Of a DNA stretch of 64,000 nucleotides, positions 9,016-17,789 are shown in pieces. Source of the DNA: Bin87 sp965116785 (GTDB taxonomy: Bacteria > Chloroflexota > Dehalococcoidia > Lucifugimonadales > UBA3495); the NCBI GenBank assembly GCA_965116785.1, contig OZ220731.1, forward strand, positions 806,001-870,000. The letters run 5' to 3'. The translations under genes and the position numbers were made by a program. The notes under the pieces are model-generated. The model saw nothing but the letters and a program-made list of their open reading frames with translations. It did not search any database and was not told the origin of the DNA. Position 1 is the stretch's first letter; each line of letters starts with the position of its first letter.

Positions 9016-10575
9016 TTACCGACTACGCAGGGCGCGGCCGGGCCGCGCGCCGGTGTGGCGGCCGTTGTCGATGACCAGGGCTCCGTTGACCGCTACGTAG
9101 TCGATGCCGACCGGGAATTGCACCGGGTCGTCAAATGTAGCGGGGGTATCGACTCCGGACGGGTCGAACAAGACCAGGTCGGCCTTGGCGCCGTCGCGGA
9201 TGATGCCGCGGTCGGCCAGGCCGAGGCGTCGGGCGGGCGCGCCGGTCATCTTGCGGATGGCTTCCTCCAGGGAGAAAAGCCCTTCGCCCCGCACGAATTG
9301 GGCCAACACGTACGGATACGTGCCGTAGGTGCGAGGGTTGGGACGGCCGCCGGTGAGGATGGCGTCGGTGCCGATCATCTGCGCCGGGTGGGATGCGATC
9401 TCGCGGATGTTTTCCAGGTTGCCGGTCCGGGCGACGAAAGCCACTTGGAGATCCTCCTCTAGGAGTAGGTCACTGACGGCGTCGACCATTCGCCCGCCTC
9501 GGTGAGCGGCAAGCTCTTCCAGGGACCGGCCCTCCCATTCCTTGTTCTTGTCCGAGGCGATGTGAGCGAAGATGTAATTGTCCAGGGTCTGGCCGCCCCA
9601 TTGGGGTTCGACGGCCCTGACCATCAGATCACGCACGTTGCGGTCGGTGAGCCTGGTCATCAGCGCCTGGGGGCCGCCGGCATGCACCCAATACGGCAGG
9701 AGGGAATGGAGGATGGTGCTGGCCGCCGGGTACGGGTATTGGTCGAAGGTCACGTCCTGACCACGGTTGTGGGCTTCGTCGACCAGGCCGGTCATCTGGG
9801 CGCCGAGGCCGGCAACGGGACTGTGATAGTGGGAAATGTGGACCGGCGCACCCGACCGGCGACCGACCTCCAGGGCCTCGCGGAAGGGATCAAGCAGGCG
9901 GTCGCCCAGCGTGTAGCGCGCGTGGGTGCAGTAGAAACCGCCTTCCTCGGCGGCCACAGTTGCAATGGCCGCCAACTCATCGGTGTTGCTGTAGGCGCCG
10001 GGAGCGTAGGTGAGGCCGGTGGTGAACCCGAACGCGCCGTCGCGCATTCCCTGTCGGGTGAGGTCGCGCATGGCGTCCAGCTCGGCATCGGTGGGCAGCC
10101 GAGATGACCAACCCATAGCGGCGACGCGGATGGCGGCGTGCGGAACGAAATGCAGCACGTTGCAGGTGGAGCTTCCGTCGAACAAGGCCAGGAAATCGGC
10201 CACGCTGCTCCAGCGAACGTCCGGCGGATCGCCGTTAACCGCCGCCAGGTAAACCAGGAGTTGCTCCAGGGCACGGGGAGTGGTTGGCGCATAGGACAGG
10301 CCGTCCATGCCGAGGGCCTCGGTGGTCACGCCCTGGCGAATCTTGGCCTGGTGGTCGGGTTCGGTGAGCAGTTTCAGGTCGGAATGGGAGTGCATATCCA
10401 CGAAGCCGGGGCAGATCACATAGCGGCTGGCGTCGATGGTGCGGCCGGCGTCTACCGCGGAAGTGTCGCCGGTAATGACCTCGATGGCGTCGCCGGTGAC
10501 GGCGACGCTGCCGCGATAGCCGGCGGATCCGGTGCCGTCGATCACCGTGCCGTTGTCGAATAGCAAGTCAACCAT
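9016..10575 (-). CDS. N-acyl-D-amino-acid deacylase-like amidohydrolase
   Basis: A 519-residue amidohydrolase-superfamily protein. The beta-strand-1 metal motif HxHxD is MHSHSD (His62, His64, Asp66), later ligands include HISHYHSP, and the late active-site segment DAILTGGRPNPRTYGTYP is typical of D-aminoacylases and dihydroorotase-like relatives. The position where characterised D-aminoacylases carry a zinc-binding Cys (GNCG) reads GMDG here, so metal binding may differ. The enzyme probably hydrolyses N-acylated D-amino acids or a related amide; no signal peptide is visible. Start at 10575 has AGGAG 8 bases upstream. It is separated from the dehydrogenases by about 130 bases and may be transcribed alone. 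Confidence 0.88.
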   Translation of the reverse strand: MVDLLFDNGTVIDGTGSAGYRGSVAVTGDAIEVITGDTSAVDAGRTIDASRYVICPGFVDMHSHSDLKLLTEPDHQAKIRQGVTTEALGMDGLSYAPTTPRALEQLLVYLAAVNGDPPDVRWSSVADFLALFDGSSTCNVLHFVPHAAIRVAAMGWSSRLPTDAELDAMRDLTRQGMRDGAFGFTTGLTYAPGAYSNTDELAAIATVAAEEGGFYCTHARYTLGDRLLDPFREALEVGRRSGAPVHISHYHSPVAGLGAQMTGLVDEAHNRGQDVTFDQYPYPAASTILHSLLPYWVHAGGPQALMTRLTDRNVRDLMVRAVEPQWGGQTLDNYIFAHIASDKNKEWEGRSLEELAAHRGGRMVDAVSDLLLEEDLQVAFVARTGNLENIREIASHPAQMIGTDAILTGGRPNPRTYGTYPYVLAQFVRGEGLFSLEEAIRKMTGAPARRLGLADRGIIRDGAKADLVLFDPSGVDTPATFDDPVQFPVGIDYVAVNGALVIDNGRHTGARPGRALRSR

Positions 10576-10706
10576 GTTTCCGCTCCTATCAGACCCGCCC
10601 GGCGCCGAGCCTGCCGTGCGGACCTCGTGCTCCGGGTTGCCGTGCATCATACACCGCGATGCCGAGTGTCCGACGGGCCCGGAACGCATCGGGAACCGAT
10701 ATGGGC

Positions 10707-10712
10707 TATAAT
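10707..10712 (+). promoter_or_regulatory. Probable -10 element (TATAAT) for the sufT-mrp pair
   Basis: A consensus TATAAT lies 35 bases before the SufT-like start, in the gap between divergent genes. No clear -35 is visible. Confidence 0.45.
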
Positions 10713-10746
10713 GGCGATCACAAACCCACAGGGAAGGAGAGTGGCC

Positions 10747-11055
10747 ATGCCGGCAACCGTAGATCGAGATGAAGTTTTCGAGGCGCTCCGCACGGTGTAC
10801 GACCCGGAAATTCCGGTGAACGTGGTGGATTTGGGCCTGATTTACGACGTACAAGTCAGTGATGCCAACGACGTATTTGTCCAGATGACCCTGACCTTCC
10901 CCGGTTGCGGCATGGGCCCGCACATCGCACAACAGGCTGAATGGGCCATACAGGATGTGGAAGGGGTCGAAGAAGTCAACATCGAGCTGACGTTTGACCC
11001 GCCGTGGTCCCCCGACCTGATCAGCGAGGAAGCCCGCAACATGCTGGGCATCTAG
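10747..11055 (+). CDS. MIP18/DUF59 family iron-sulfur assembly protein (SufT-like)
   Basis: A 102-residue protein of the MIP18/PaaD/SufT family: RTVYDPEIPVNVVDLGLIYD at residues 14-33, then MTLTFPGCGMGPHI with the conserved Cys, and a C-terminal FDPPWSPDLISEEAR. Members help load Fe-S clusters onto client proteins. It is followed after 48 bases by an Mrp/NBP35 ATPase, a very common pairing that supports a shared role in Fe-S carrier function. The ATG at 10747 has AAGGAG upstream; the in-frame GTG at 10741 is too near the ribosome site. Confidence 0.9.
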   Translation: MPATVDRDEVFEALRTVYDPEIPVNVVDLGLIYDVQVSDANDVFVQMTLTFPGCGMGPHIAQQAEWAIQDVEGVEEVNIELTFDPPWSPDLISEEARNMLGI

Positions 11056-11103
11056 CCCGATTGGGACGCCCGCGCTCGCCCGGATACGGAGAACACCCCT
11101 ACG

Positions 11104-11925
11104 ATGGCAACGCCACAGCAGCCCAACGCCCAGCAGAACGCTCGCCTGGAGCAAATCCGGCGCCAGTGGGCACAAAAGCGCCAGATCACCGATCGCCTGG
11201 CCTCGGTCCGGACGAAAATCGGTGTGTACAGCGGCAAAGGCGGCGTGGGCAAGACCACGGTGGCCTGCAACCTTGCGACGGTCCTGGCCAAGCAGGGCGA
11301 GCGCGTGGGGCTCCTGGACGTGGACATCGACTGCCCAAACGTCACCCGGGTGATGGGCATCACCGACAAGCCGGACTACCGCGACGGACAGATCAGCCCG
11401 GCGGAAGGCCACGGCGTAAAGGTTGTGTCGATGGCTTTCTTCCAGGAGAACGAGGACGAGGCGATCATCTGGCGCGGGCCGATGATCCACAACGCCATCA
11501 ATCAATTTCTCCAGTCGACGGACTGGGGAGACTTGGAGTACCTGATCGTTGACCTGCCGCCCGGCACGTCCGATTCCCCGTTGACCGTGATGCAGACCTT
11601 ACCCATGGACGGGTTTGTGGTGGTGAGCACGCCGCAGGACCTGGCGATCATCGACGCCAAGCGGTGCATCAACATGATCCGCAAGCTGAACCTGAACGTG
11701 GTCGGGATCGTGGAGAACTACGCCGGTGACATCTTCGGGGAAGGCGCGGGACGGCAGTTGGCTGAAGACATCGACGCTCCATTCCTGGGCAGCATGTCCC
11801 TCAGCCCGTCATATCGGGACACCAGCAGGCCGACGGTACTGGTGGACGACGCGGTTGGCGTCGAGTACGCCTCGGTTGCTGACGAGTTGCGCCGGAGCCT
11901 GAAGGCCCACGGACTTGAGGCGTAG
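11104..11925 (+). CDS. mrp: Mrp/NBP35 family Fe-S cluster carrier ATPase
   Basis: A 273-residue P-loop ATPase with a deviant Walker A (YSGKGGVGKTT, about residue 41), Walker A-prime DVDIDCPN, and Walker B-like YLIVDLPPGTSD. These are signatures of Mrp/ApbC proteins that bind and transfer [4Fe-4S] clusters. The region after VENYAGDIFG lacks the usual CPHCG-like CxxC pair of many Mrp proteins, so cluster binding may differ; this is a visible oddity. A hydrophilic helix precedes the ATPase core. It forms a two-gene unit with the SufT-like gene and converges on accDA with 13 bases between stops. Confidence 0.88.
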   Translation: MATPQQPNAQQNARLEQIRRQWAQKRQITDRLASVRTKIGVYSGKGGVGKTTVACNLATVLAKQGERVGLLDVDIDCPNVTRVMGITDKPDYRDGQISPAEGHGVKVVSMAFFQENEDEAIIWRGPMIHNAINQFLQSTDWGDLEYLIVDLPPGTSDSPLTVMQTLPMDGFVVVSTPQDLAIIDAKRCINMIRKLNLNVVGIVENYAGDIFGEGAGRQLAEDIDAPFLGSMSLSPSYRDTSRPTVLVDDAVGVEYASVADELRRSLKAHGLEA

Positions 11926-11938
11926 CTCCGGGAATCGG

Positions 11939-13783
11939 CTAGGAAGCCTGCCGCTCGATCCCTTCTTCCAGCGCCGGCAGTGAGCCAAAAGTCGCGGCGG
12001 GCAGTTCCATTGGCTCCGGAGCCCCGACGGCATGCATCCGGAGGAGCGCTGAGACCTCCTGTTGGATGGCTTCCTGGGCGAAGGGATTGAGTTCTCCCAT
12101 CTGACGGAACTTCCGGTACCGCTGCTTGACGAGCTTGCTGGTGGAAACGCGGCTCGCTTCGGCCAGGTGTTTGTAGATCGAATACTCCAGGTCTTCGACG
12201 GCCTGACGCCGGTCGACGTGAGCGCCGCCGGTGGGCTCGGGTATGACCTGGTCTATGATGCCAAGTTCCTGGCAGTCTCGGGCGGTGAGCATCAGGACCT
12301 CGGCGGCTTCGCGAGTGAGGTAGCGCTCACGGAGCGGCCCGCTGACCGCGTGGTGCAGGGAAATCGGAGAGTAGATCGCGTATTGCTGCATCAGGATGCG
12401 ATCGGAGAGGCTCAACGCCAGGGCTGCTTCGTTGCCGGCCTCGCCGATGATCACGGACACCACGGGGGTTTCCGCCTCCAGCATCATCGACAGGCTGCGC
12501 GCGATGGCGTTTCCCACCCCATGCTCCTCGGATTCCAGCCTCGGGTCCGCGCCCTGGGAATCGATAAGAGTGACCAGGGGCAGGTTGAACCGCGCGGCCA
12601 GGCCGATGATCCGTTGCGCCTTCCGCAGGCCGTCCGGATGGACGTGGTAGCGGCTGCGGTCGGTATCGTGAGAATGGATGCGCTGTTGGCCGATGACGGC
12701 CACCGGATGGCCGCGCAGCAGGCCGATGCCGCCCACCACGGTGCGGTCGTCACTGCTGACCCGGTCTCCGCAAATCTCGAAGAAATTCTCGAGCATGTGA
12801 CGCATGTAGTACAAAGCGTCCGGCCGCTCATCGTGGGTGGCGGATTCAACCGACTCCCAGGTCTCGGTGTCCTCGGCGGCCGGAACTTGCAAGCGAGACA
12901 CCGCGCGGCGGCCCAGCCGAATCGCCTCGGGCTCCATCAACAGGGTTAGCAGGTGGCTGACGCGCGACCGCAATTGCTCCCGGTCGACGACGTTGTCCAG
13001 GAGTCCCCGGCGAAGGTGGTATTCCGCCGTGTGTACGTCGGGCGGAACCTGTCGTTCGGTTGCCTCAATCATCGTCCGGATGGGCGAAAGACCCACGACC
13101 GAGCCGGGTTCGGCGATGATGACATCGGCCAGGTTTGCGAAACTGCCGTATGCCTGGCCCGTTGAAGGATTGGCCAGCACCGCGATAAATGGCATGGACG
13201 CCTCTCGCAGCCTGTTGGCTGCGGTGACCGTTTTAGCCATCTGCATCAAAGACAGCACGCCTTCCTGAGTACGAGCCCCTCCGCCGGTTACCAATGCGAC
13301 CACGGGAAGATTGCGACGAGCGGCGTGCTCGAAAGCCAGGGCTACCTTTTCGCCGACGACGCTGCTCATGCTGCCGCCCATGAACCCGTAGTCCAGGACG
13401 ACGAGCATCACGTTGCGGCCGTCGATTTTGCAGGTTCCGGTCACTGCGGCCTCGGTCAGGCCGGTCCGGTCCTGGCTCTGCGTGATCTGATCGTCGTAAG
13501 TGGTGCGGTTGGAGAACGCCAAAGGCGCCACGGAGCGCACGTAGCGGTTGTGCTCGCGGAACGTGCGTCGGTCCGCCAGTAGTTCGATCCGCTCACGGGC
13601 CGACAGGGTGTAGTGGAAACGGCAAAACGGGCAAACCTTGAAATCGAGGTAGGCCCTGGAGTCCAGGATCTGCTCGTGGCAGTACAGGCAATGGTCGTGC
13701 AATGCAGACAGGTACATCTCTTCCAGCTCGTCGCCGTCGCTGAAGAGATGTACCAGGATGTTGGTCAGGTTGCGGACCGGCAC
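11939..13783 (-). CDS. accDA: Acetyl-CoA carboxylase carboxyltransferase, fused beta-alpha (AccD-AccA)
   Basis: A 614-residue fusion of the two carboxyltransferase subunits. The N-terminal half is AccD-like: a zinc finger CLYC...CPFC (about residues 33-55), FMGGSMSSVVGEK, and LVTGGGARTQEG. The second half, from about residue 320, is AccA-like: YMRHMLENFFEICGDR, LVTLIDSQGADP and IGEAGNEAALAL. It transfers carboxyl from biotin to acetyl-CoA, giving malonyl-CoA. Biotin carboxylase and carrier genes are not in the window. The start is GTG at 13783 with GGAGG about 8 bases upstream. E. coli-type systems keep the halves separate; fused forms occur in several lineages, so this is notable but not unique. 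Confidence 0.92.
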   Translation of the reverse strand: MPVRNLTNILVHLFSDGDELEEMYLSALHDHCLYCHEQILDSRAYLDFKVCPFCRFHYTLSARERIELLADRRTFREHNRYVRSVAPLAFSNRTTYDDQITQSQDRTGLTEAAVTGTCKIDGRNVMLVVLDYGFMGGSMSSVVGEKVALAFEHAARRNLPVVALVTGGGARTQEGVLSLMQMAKTVTAANRLREASMPFIAVLANPSTGQAYGSFANLADVIIAEPGSVVGLSPIRTMIEATERQVPPDVHTAEYHLRRGLLDNVVDREQLRSRVSHLLTLLMEPEAIRLGRRAVSRLQVPAAEDTETWESVESATHDERPDALYYMRHMLENFFEICGDRVSSDDRTVVGGIGLLRGHPVAVIGQQRIHSHDTDRSRYHVHPDGLRKAQRIIGLAARFNLPLVTLIDSQGADPRLESEEHGVGNAIARSLSMMLEAETPVVSVIIGEAGNEAALALSLSDRILMQQYAIYSPISLHHAVSGPLRERYLTREAAEVLMLTARDCQELGIIDQVIPEPTGGAHVDRRQAVEDLEYSIYKHLAEASRVSTSKLVKQRYRKFRQMGELNPFAQEAIQQEVSALLRMHAVGAPEPMELPAATFGSLPALEEGIERQAS

Positions 13784-14052
13784 CTAAACCCCTCCTTCAA
13801 TTGCGGAAGAAGCCGACAGCCGCGCACGGGCGGATACAATCGGCTTTTGCAAGTCCTCAGGCCGTTCCAGTCACAACTCTATTTTACACAATAGCATTTT
13901 CGTCGAACCCCAGATGATGGGGTCTATTTTAGGGGTATTGCGTGTCCCTCAAGCAACGCAGCCGCCGCCAATCGCTTCTGCGGCGCGGCATCATTCCGCT
14001 CACGGGCGTCGGGATACGGTTTCGACCCGGGAGGTCGCGGATCCGGCGGCGG

Positions 14053-15597
14053 TCAGCCGGGTGCGGTTTTGTCGGGCCGCGGTTCGAAACGGATAAGGGT
14101 GGCAGTAGCCTCGCCGGCCTGGGGACGCACGGCAGCCCAATCAGCAATCCGGTTGCCGACGATCCACGCGATGCCGCGAGGGGTGACCACCAGGGGAATT
14201 CGCTCGCGCCACTGCCGCGGGATACGGACGTCGGTAAAAATGTCCTGCAGCTTGCGAGTACCTGACATACCCAGAGGCTGCATGCGGTCTCCGGGCCGCC
14301 AGGTTCGCACCGTGGCTCCTTCTGCCAGGGACTGAGCAGACAGGTGAGCGGACAACGGGGATTCGGTGTCGAGCGTAGTCTCGGTACTCAATCGCACCGA
14401 TTCGGCGGTGACCTCCCAACCGTCGCGGCGGGTCACGGCGACGGCGATGGGTCCCCAGGGAAGGGTGAGCCGGAACTCGCGCACCGGAGCTGGATACGGG
14501 CAGTCATCGGCCCGGTCAGGGCCGCTCAGAGTGGCCCAGCGGGCATCGACGGCGAATATCCAACCCCGAGGCAGTTGGATGGTCTTGCCCGCACCGAGGC
14601 TCGCGGCGGCTTCGGCCATGGCCGAAAGGTGCCGCTCAGTGAGGCGGCGGTCTTGTCCGGTTGTAACGACCCAGGCGCGCCGCAAAATGATGTGCCGGAG
14701 CGCCGGGTGCGTTTCGGCGAGGAGGCGTCGGTTGAGGCGCAGGGAACCGTCATTGTCCACCGGTTCTGGCGCCACGTGTGCCCAGATCAGATCAGCCTGC
14801 TGCTCCATGTAATCGACCTGCGCTGCCGCAGTGCGCGAAATGCGGCCCAGAGAATCGACGATCCGCGGGTTTAGCTGCTCTTTCAGGGCGGGCATGAGAT
14901 CGAGGCGGACTCGATTGCGGGCGAAGTCGCGCATGTAGTTGGTGCTGTCGTCCCGGTAGTCGATGCCGTAGTTTCTGCAATAAGAGATAGTGTGGTTTCT
15001 AGTCAGGTCTATCAGCGGACGCCAGACTTTCAGTTCCGCTCCGGGCTCTTCGTTGTCGTCCTGAGTGACCCGGTATGGCCAAGGGTCGAGTTCGCTCATG
15101 CCGCGCAGTCCGTGGAGGCCGCTGCCTCGCGCCACATGGAGCAGCACGGTCTCTGCAAGGTCGTCGGCGGTGTGCCCGACGGCAACCAACCGCGCTCCCA
15201 CCTTCCGGGCTACCCTGGCCAGGAAGTCGTACCGGACGTCTCGAGCCGCCTGCTCGAAAGAGCTGATGCCATTCGCCCGTTGGTATGCGGACACGTCCAC
15301 CTCTTCTATGATGCAGTTGGGCCACATGCGCCGCACGAATTCGGCATCGTCGCAGGTTTCCTGCCCGCGGAAGTCGTGCATGAGGTGGGCCGGCTGCACG
15401 GTGAACCCAAAGCGGGTGTCAACCCTGGCTCGGCCTAGCACATTCATCAGAGCGCACGAATCTGGCCCGCCGGAAACGCCTGCGACCACCACGTCGTTCG
15501 GTCCCAGCCCCGCGCGACGCGCCGTTGTCAGGGCGGTAATATGCAACCGCATCGCCGGCCAAGACCCGCGATCGCTTCGCCGCCTATTGCGACCCAT
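14053..15597 (-). CDS. tilS: tRNA(Ile)-lysidine synthetase
   Basis: The PP-loop ATP pyrophosphatase motif SGGPDS lies about 40 residues in, followed by VGHTADDLAETVLLHVARGSGLHGLRGM and the C-terminal TilS domain with WRPGDRMQPLGMSGTRKLQDIF. The enzyme converts the wobble cytidine of tRNA-Ile(CAU) to lysidine, which is essential in bacteria. Two starts are possible, 15597 (12 bases after the upstream stop, fitting coupled translation) and 15552 (MRLHIT, closer to family N-termini); neither has a clear ribosome site. It is the last gene of a minus-strand run with the phosphatase and CNNM genes. Confidence 0.93.
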   Translation of the reverse strand: MGRNRRRSDRGSWPAMRLHITALTTARRAGLGPNDVVVAGVSGGPDSCALMNVLGRARVDTRFGFTVQPAHLMHDFRGQETCDDAEFVRRMWPNCIIEEVDVSAYQRANGISSFEQAARDVRYDFLARVARKVGARLVAVGHTADDLAETVLLHVARGSGLHGLRGMSELDPWPYRVTQDDNEEPGAELKVWRPLIDLTRNHTISYCRNYGIDYRDDSTNYMRDFARNRVRLDLMPALKEQLNPRIVDSLGRISRTAAAQVDYMEQQADLIWAHVAPEPVDNDGSLRLNRRLLAETHPALRHIILRRAWVVTTGQDRRLTERHLSAMAEAAASLGAGKTIQLPRGWIFAVDARWATLSGPDRADDCPYPAPVREFRLTLPWGPIAVAVTRRDGWEVTAESVRLSTETTLDTESPLSAHLSAQSLAEGATVRTWRPGDRMQPLGMSGTRKLQDIFTDVRIPRQWRERIPLVVTPRGIAWIVGNRIADWAAVRPQAGEATATLIRFEPRPDKTAPG

Positions 15598-15609
15598 ACG
15601 CGAGGCTGC

Positions 15610-16236
15610 CTAATAGCTGGTGCGGTTGGCCGGGGTCAGATGGTCCACGGCATTGTAGGCCGCCAGGCGCCGTCCGCGCCTGCCGGAGGTGATGGTAGTG
15701 CGGCTGCCCAGGGACAGGTCCATGTGATTGATGTTGGCGAGGGGCAGGTCGATGACGGCGGCGACGATACAACGGATGGTGAAGTTGTGGGTGACGGCGA
15801 TGACGGTGTCGTCGGCGTCGAAACGCTCGTCCAGTTCGTCGATTGCCATCATGGCGCGGCGCTGAACATCGCCCAGGGATTCACCGCGGGGCATGGTGAC
15901 GCTACTGGCGTCGTTTCGCCATCCCTGGTACAGGTCGGGCCAGTCGTCCCGCATTTCTTGGACGGTGACTCCTTCCAGATCGCCCATGTCCATCTCGATG
16001 ATGCGAGGTTCATCGGTGACTGACAAACCGGACAGGTCGGCGATGGCGCAAGCCACGCCGCGGGCGCGCCGCAGTGGGCTGGAATACACGGCCACAGGAC
16101 CCCACGTGAGGCTGGCGATCGCCAGTTCGCGAGCCTGCGCCCTTCCCCGGGCGGTGAGGATGGAGTTGGTAGTGCCCTGCAGGCGGCCCGATGCGTTGAT
16201 GTCGGTCTCGCCGTGGCGGACCAGGTGAAGCTTCAT
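15610..16236 (-). CDS. Histidine phosphatase family protein (phosphoglycerate-mutase-like)
   Basis: A 208-residue branch-1 histidine phosphatase. The catalytic motif LVRHGETDIN starts at residue 5, SSPLRRARGVA follows, the acid region is MPRGESLGDV, and the second catalytic His is in VIAVTHNFTIRC. Substrates range from phosphoglycerate to cobalamin intermediates (CobC) and nucleotide phosphates; none can be assigned. The ATG at 16236 overlaps the TGA of the upstream CNNM gene (ATGA), which decides this start over one 18 bases earlier. Confidence 0.9.
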   Translation of the reverse strand: MKLHLVRHGETDINASGRLQGTTNSILTARGRAQARELAIASLTWGPVAVYSSPLRRARGVACAIADLSGLSVTDEPRIIEMDMGDLEGVTVQEMRDDWPDLYQGWRNDASSVTMPRGESLGDVQRRAMMAIDELDERFDADDTVIAVTHNFTIRCIVAAVIDLPLANINHMDLSLGSRTTITSGRRGRRLAAYNAVDHLTPANRTSY

Positions 16237-17612
16237 CTGGTTTGATCCTCGCAAGCGGGTTCGACCGTTCGCAGTCGAACCTGGTTGACGCGTGCGCCCG
16301 CCATATTGGTGACCGTGACCTCGAGGTTGCCGGTCATTACGGTGTCGTTCTCCGCGGGGATTTCGCCCAGCTCGTGCAGCACCAGGCCGGCGATGGTCTG
16401 GTAGTCACCTTCCGGCACCTCGATACCTGCGGAATGGAGGCGATCGTTGATCTCGATGATGGTCATGCCACCGCCAAGGAGATAAGCGCCGTCGGGTTGC
16501 TCTGCGATGCTGCTGTCGGCGGACAGGGACGGCGGGTCGTCGTCCACGACAGTGCCGACTATGACACCCACTATCTGCTTCATCGTGACCAGGCCGGCGA
16601 TGCCGCCGTACTCGTTGATTACCAACATCATGGACAGGCGCTTTTCCTGCATGGCGTCGAAGGCATCGGACACGCTGACAGTCTCGGGGATGAAATCGAC
16701 CGGGCGCATAGTCTCGGTTACAGCGTCCTGAGGCCCGATGTCGCCCCGCCCCTGAGCGATAAGCACTTCCTTGTTGGAAAGCACGCCCAGGACGGTTTCC
16801 TGGCTGTCTTCGAACACGGGGAAACGGGTGTGGCTATGCTCCGCGTAAAGGGCCAGGAATTCTTCCAGGGTGGTGTCTTTTTCTATCCACACGATCTCCG
16901 TGCGCGGCGTCATGATTTCGCTGAGCCGGCGGTCTCGGAAGTTGAACACACGGTGAAGGCGTTCGGCCTCGTCTGACTCCACGGCTCCCTGCTGACTGGA
17001 CAGGTCGATCATCATCCGCAGTTCGCCCTCGGTGAACGTGGTCTGCCAACCATCTGACGATGTGCCGAGGGCTCTGTAGATGAGGCGTGGAACCACGGTG
17101 AATAGGTAGATGAACGGGGTGCTCAGCAGCATCATCCAGAGAATGGGATACGCCGCGGCCAGGGACCAACGTTCCGAGTAGGTTGCCGCCAGGGTTTTTG
17201 GAGTGATCTCACCGAAGATGGAGATCGTCACCGTCAAGATCAGGGTGGTCAGCAGTGCCGCCGATCCGAAGTCGTTGAGCAGTTTGGCGGCCAGGGCGGT
17301 GCCCAGAGCCGTGGCAAAGATGGTGAACGCGTTCTGACTCAGAAGAATGGTGGCGAAGAACTTTTCGTGCTGCGAAAGGACGTGGTTGACTGCGCGGGCG
17401 GCGGCGTTGCCCTGGCTGGCCAGGTACTGGATTCGGATCTTGTTGACCGATACCAACGCCGCTTCGGCGCTGGTGAAAAAAACTATCCCCAGGAAACTGA
17501 TTGCCAGCAGCGATAACTCCAAACTCCAGGGCATGGATAATCCGCCGGAGGTCTCCCCAACCTGCAACAAGACGGCCCCAATCGATAAACCGTCGGGCGC
17601 GATGTCCATCAT
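16233..17612 (-). CDS. CNNM/HlyC-CorC family membrane protein (DUF21, CBS pair, transporter-associated domain)
   Basis: A 459-residue protein with an N-terminal DUF21 membrane domain of about four helices (ELSLLAISFLGIVFF; ILLSQNAFTIFATALG; ALLTTLILTVTISIFGEITPKTL), a CBS pair beginning MTPRTEIVWIEKD, with ETMRPVDFIPETVSV for the second repeat, and a C-terminal CorC/HlyC domain (EIPAENDTVMTGNLEVTV). Bacterial relatives are implicated in Mg2+ or Co2+ efflux. It acts in the inner membrane with the CBS part cytoplasmic. AGGAGGAAT precedes the ATG. It heads a coupled run with the phosphatase and tilS. Confidence 0.92.
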   Translation of the reverse strand: MMDIAPDGLSIGAVLLQVGETSGGLSMPWSLELSLLAISFLGIVFFTSAEAALVSVNKIRIQYLASQGNAAARAVNHVLSQHEKFFATILLSQNAFTIFATALGTALAAKLLNDFGSAALLTTLILTVTISIFGEITPKTLAATYSERWSLAAAYPILWMMLLSTPFIYLFTVVPRLIYRALGTSSDGWQTTFTEGELRMMIDLSSQQGAVESDEAERLHRVFNFRDRRLSEIMTPRTEIVWIEKDTTLEEFLALYAEHSHTRFPVFEDSQETVLGVLSNKEVLIAQGRGDIGPQDAVTETMRPVDFIPETVSVSDAFDAMQEKRLSMMLVINEYGGIAGLVTMKQIVGVIVGTVVDDDPPSLSADSSIAEQPDGAYLLGGGMTIIEINDRLHSAGIEVPEGDYQTIAGLVLHELGEIPAENDTVMTGNLEVTVTNMAGARVNQVRLRTVEPACEDQTR

Positions 17613-17750
17613 CTGCCTTCTATTCCTCCTGGCGATCCCGAAGAAGTATTCGCCGAGCGTACCGGTATCGCCGATTTAGATTATCAACTAGAAGGATAGC
17701 ATCGCCCGAAATCCCGCGCAAAGCGGACGGGTCGCCGTTTTGCCGGTTGC

Positions 17751-17756
17751 TATAAT
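17751..17756 (+). promoter_or_regulatory. Probable extended -10 (TGC-TATAAT) for tsaD
   Basis: TGC-TATAAT lies 34 bases before the tsaD start in the gap between divergent genes. The -35 region is weak, as with other extended -10 promoters in the window. Confidence 0.55.
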
Positions 17757-17789
17757 GCGTCGGCGCACTCGCTTGGGAACGGTAGAGCC

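Noticed and set aside
13784..14052. Short open frames between accDA and tilS
   Set aside because: None has a ribosome site or protein-like sequence; the region probably holds the accDA promoter, with an AT-rich stretch near 13880-13900.
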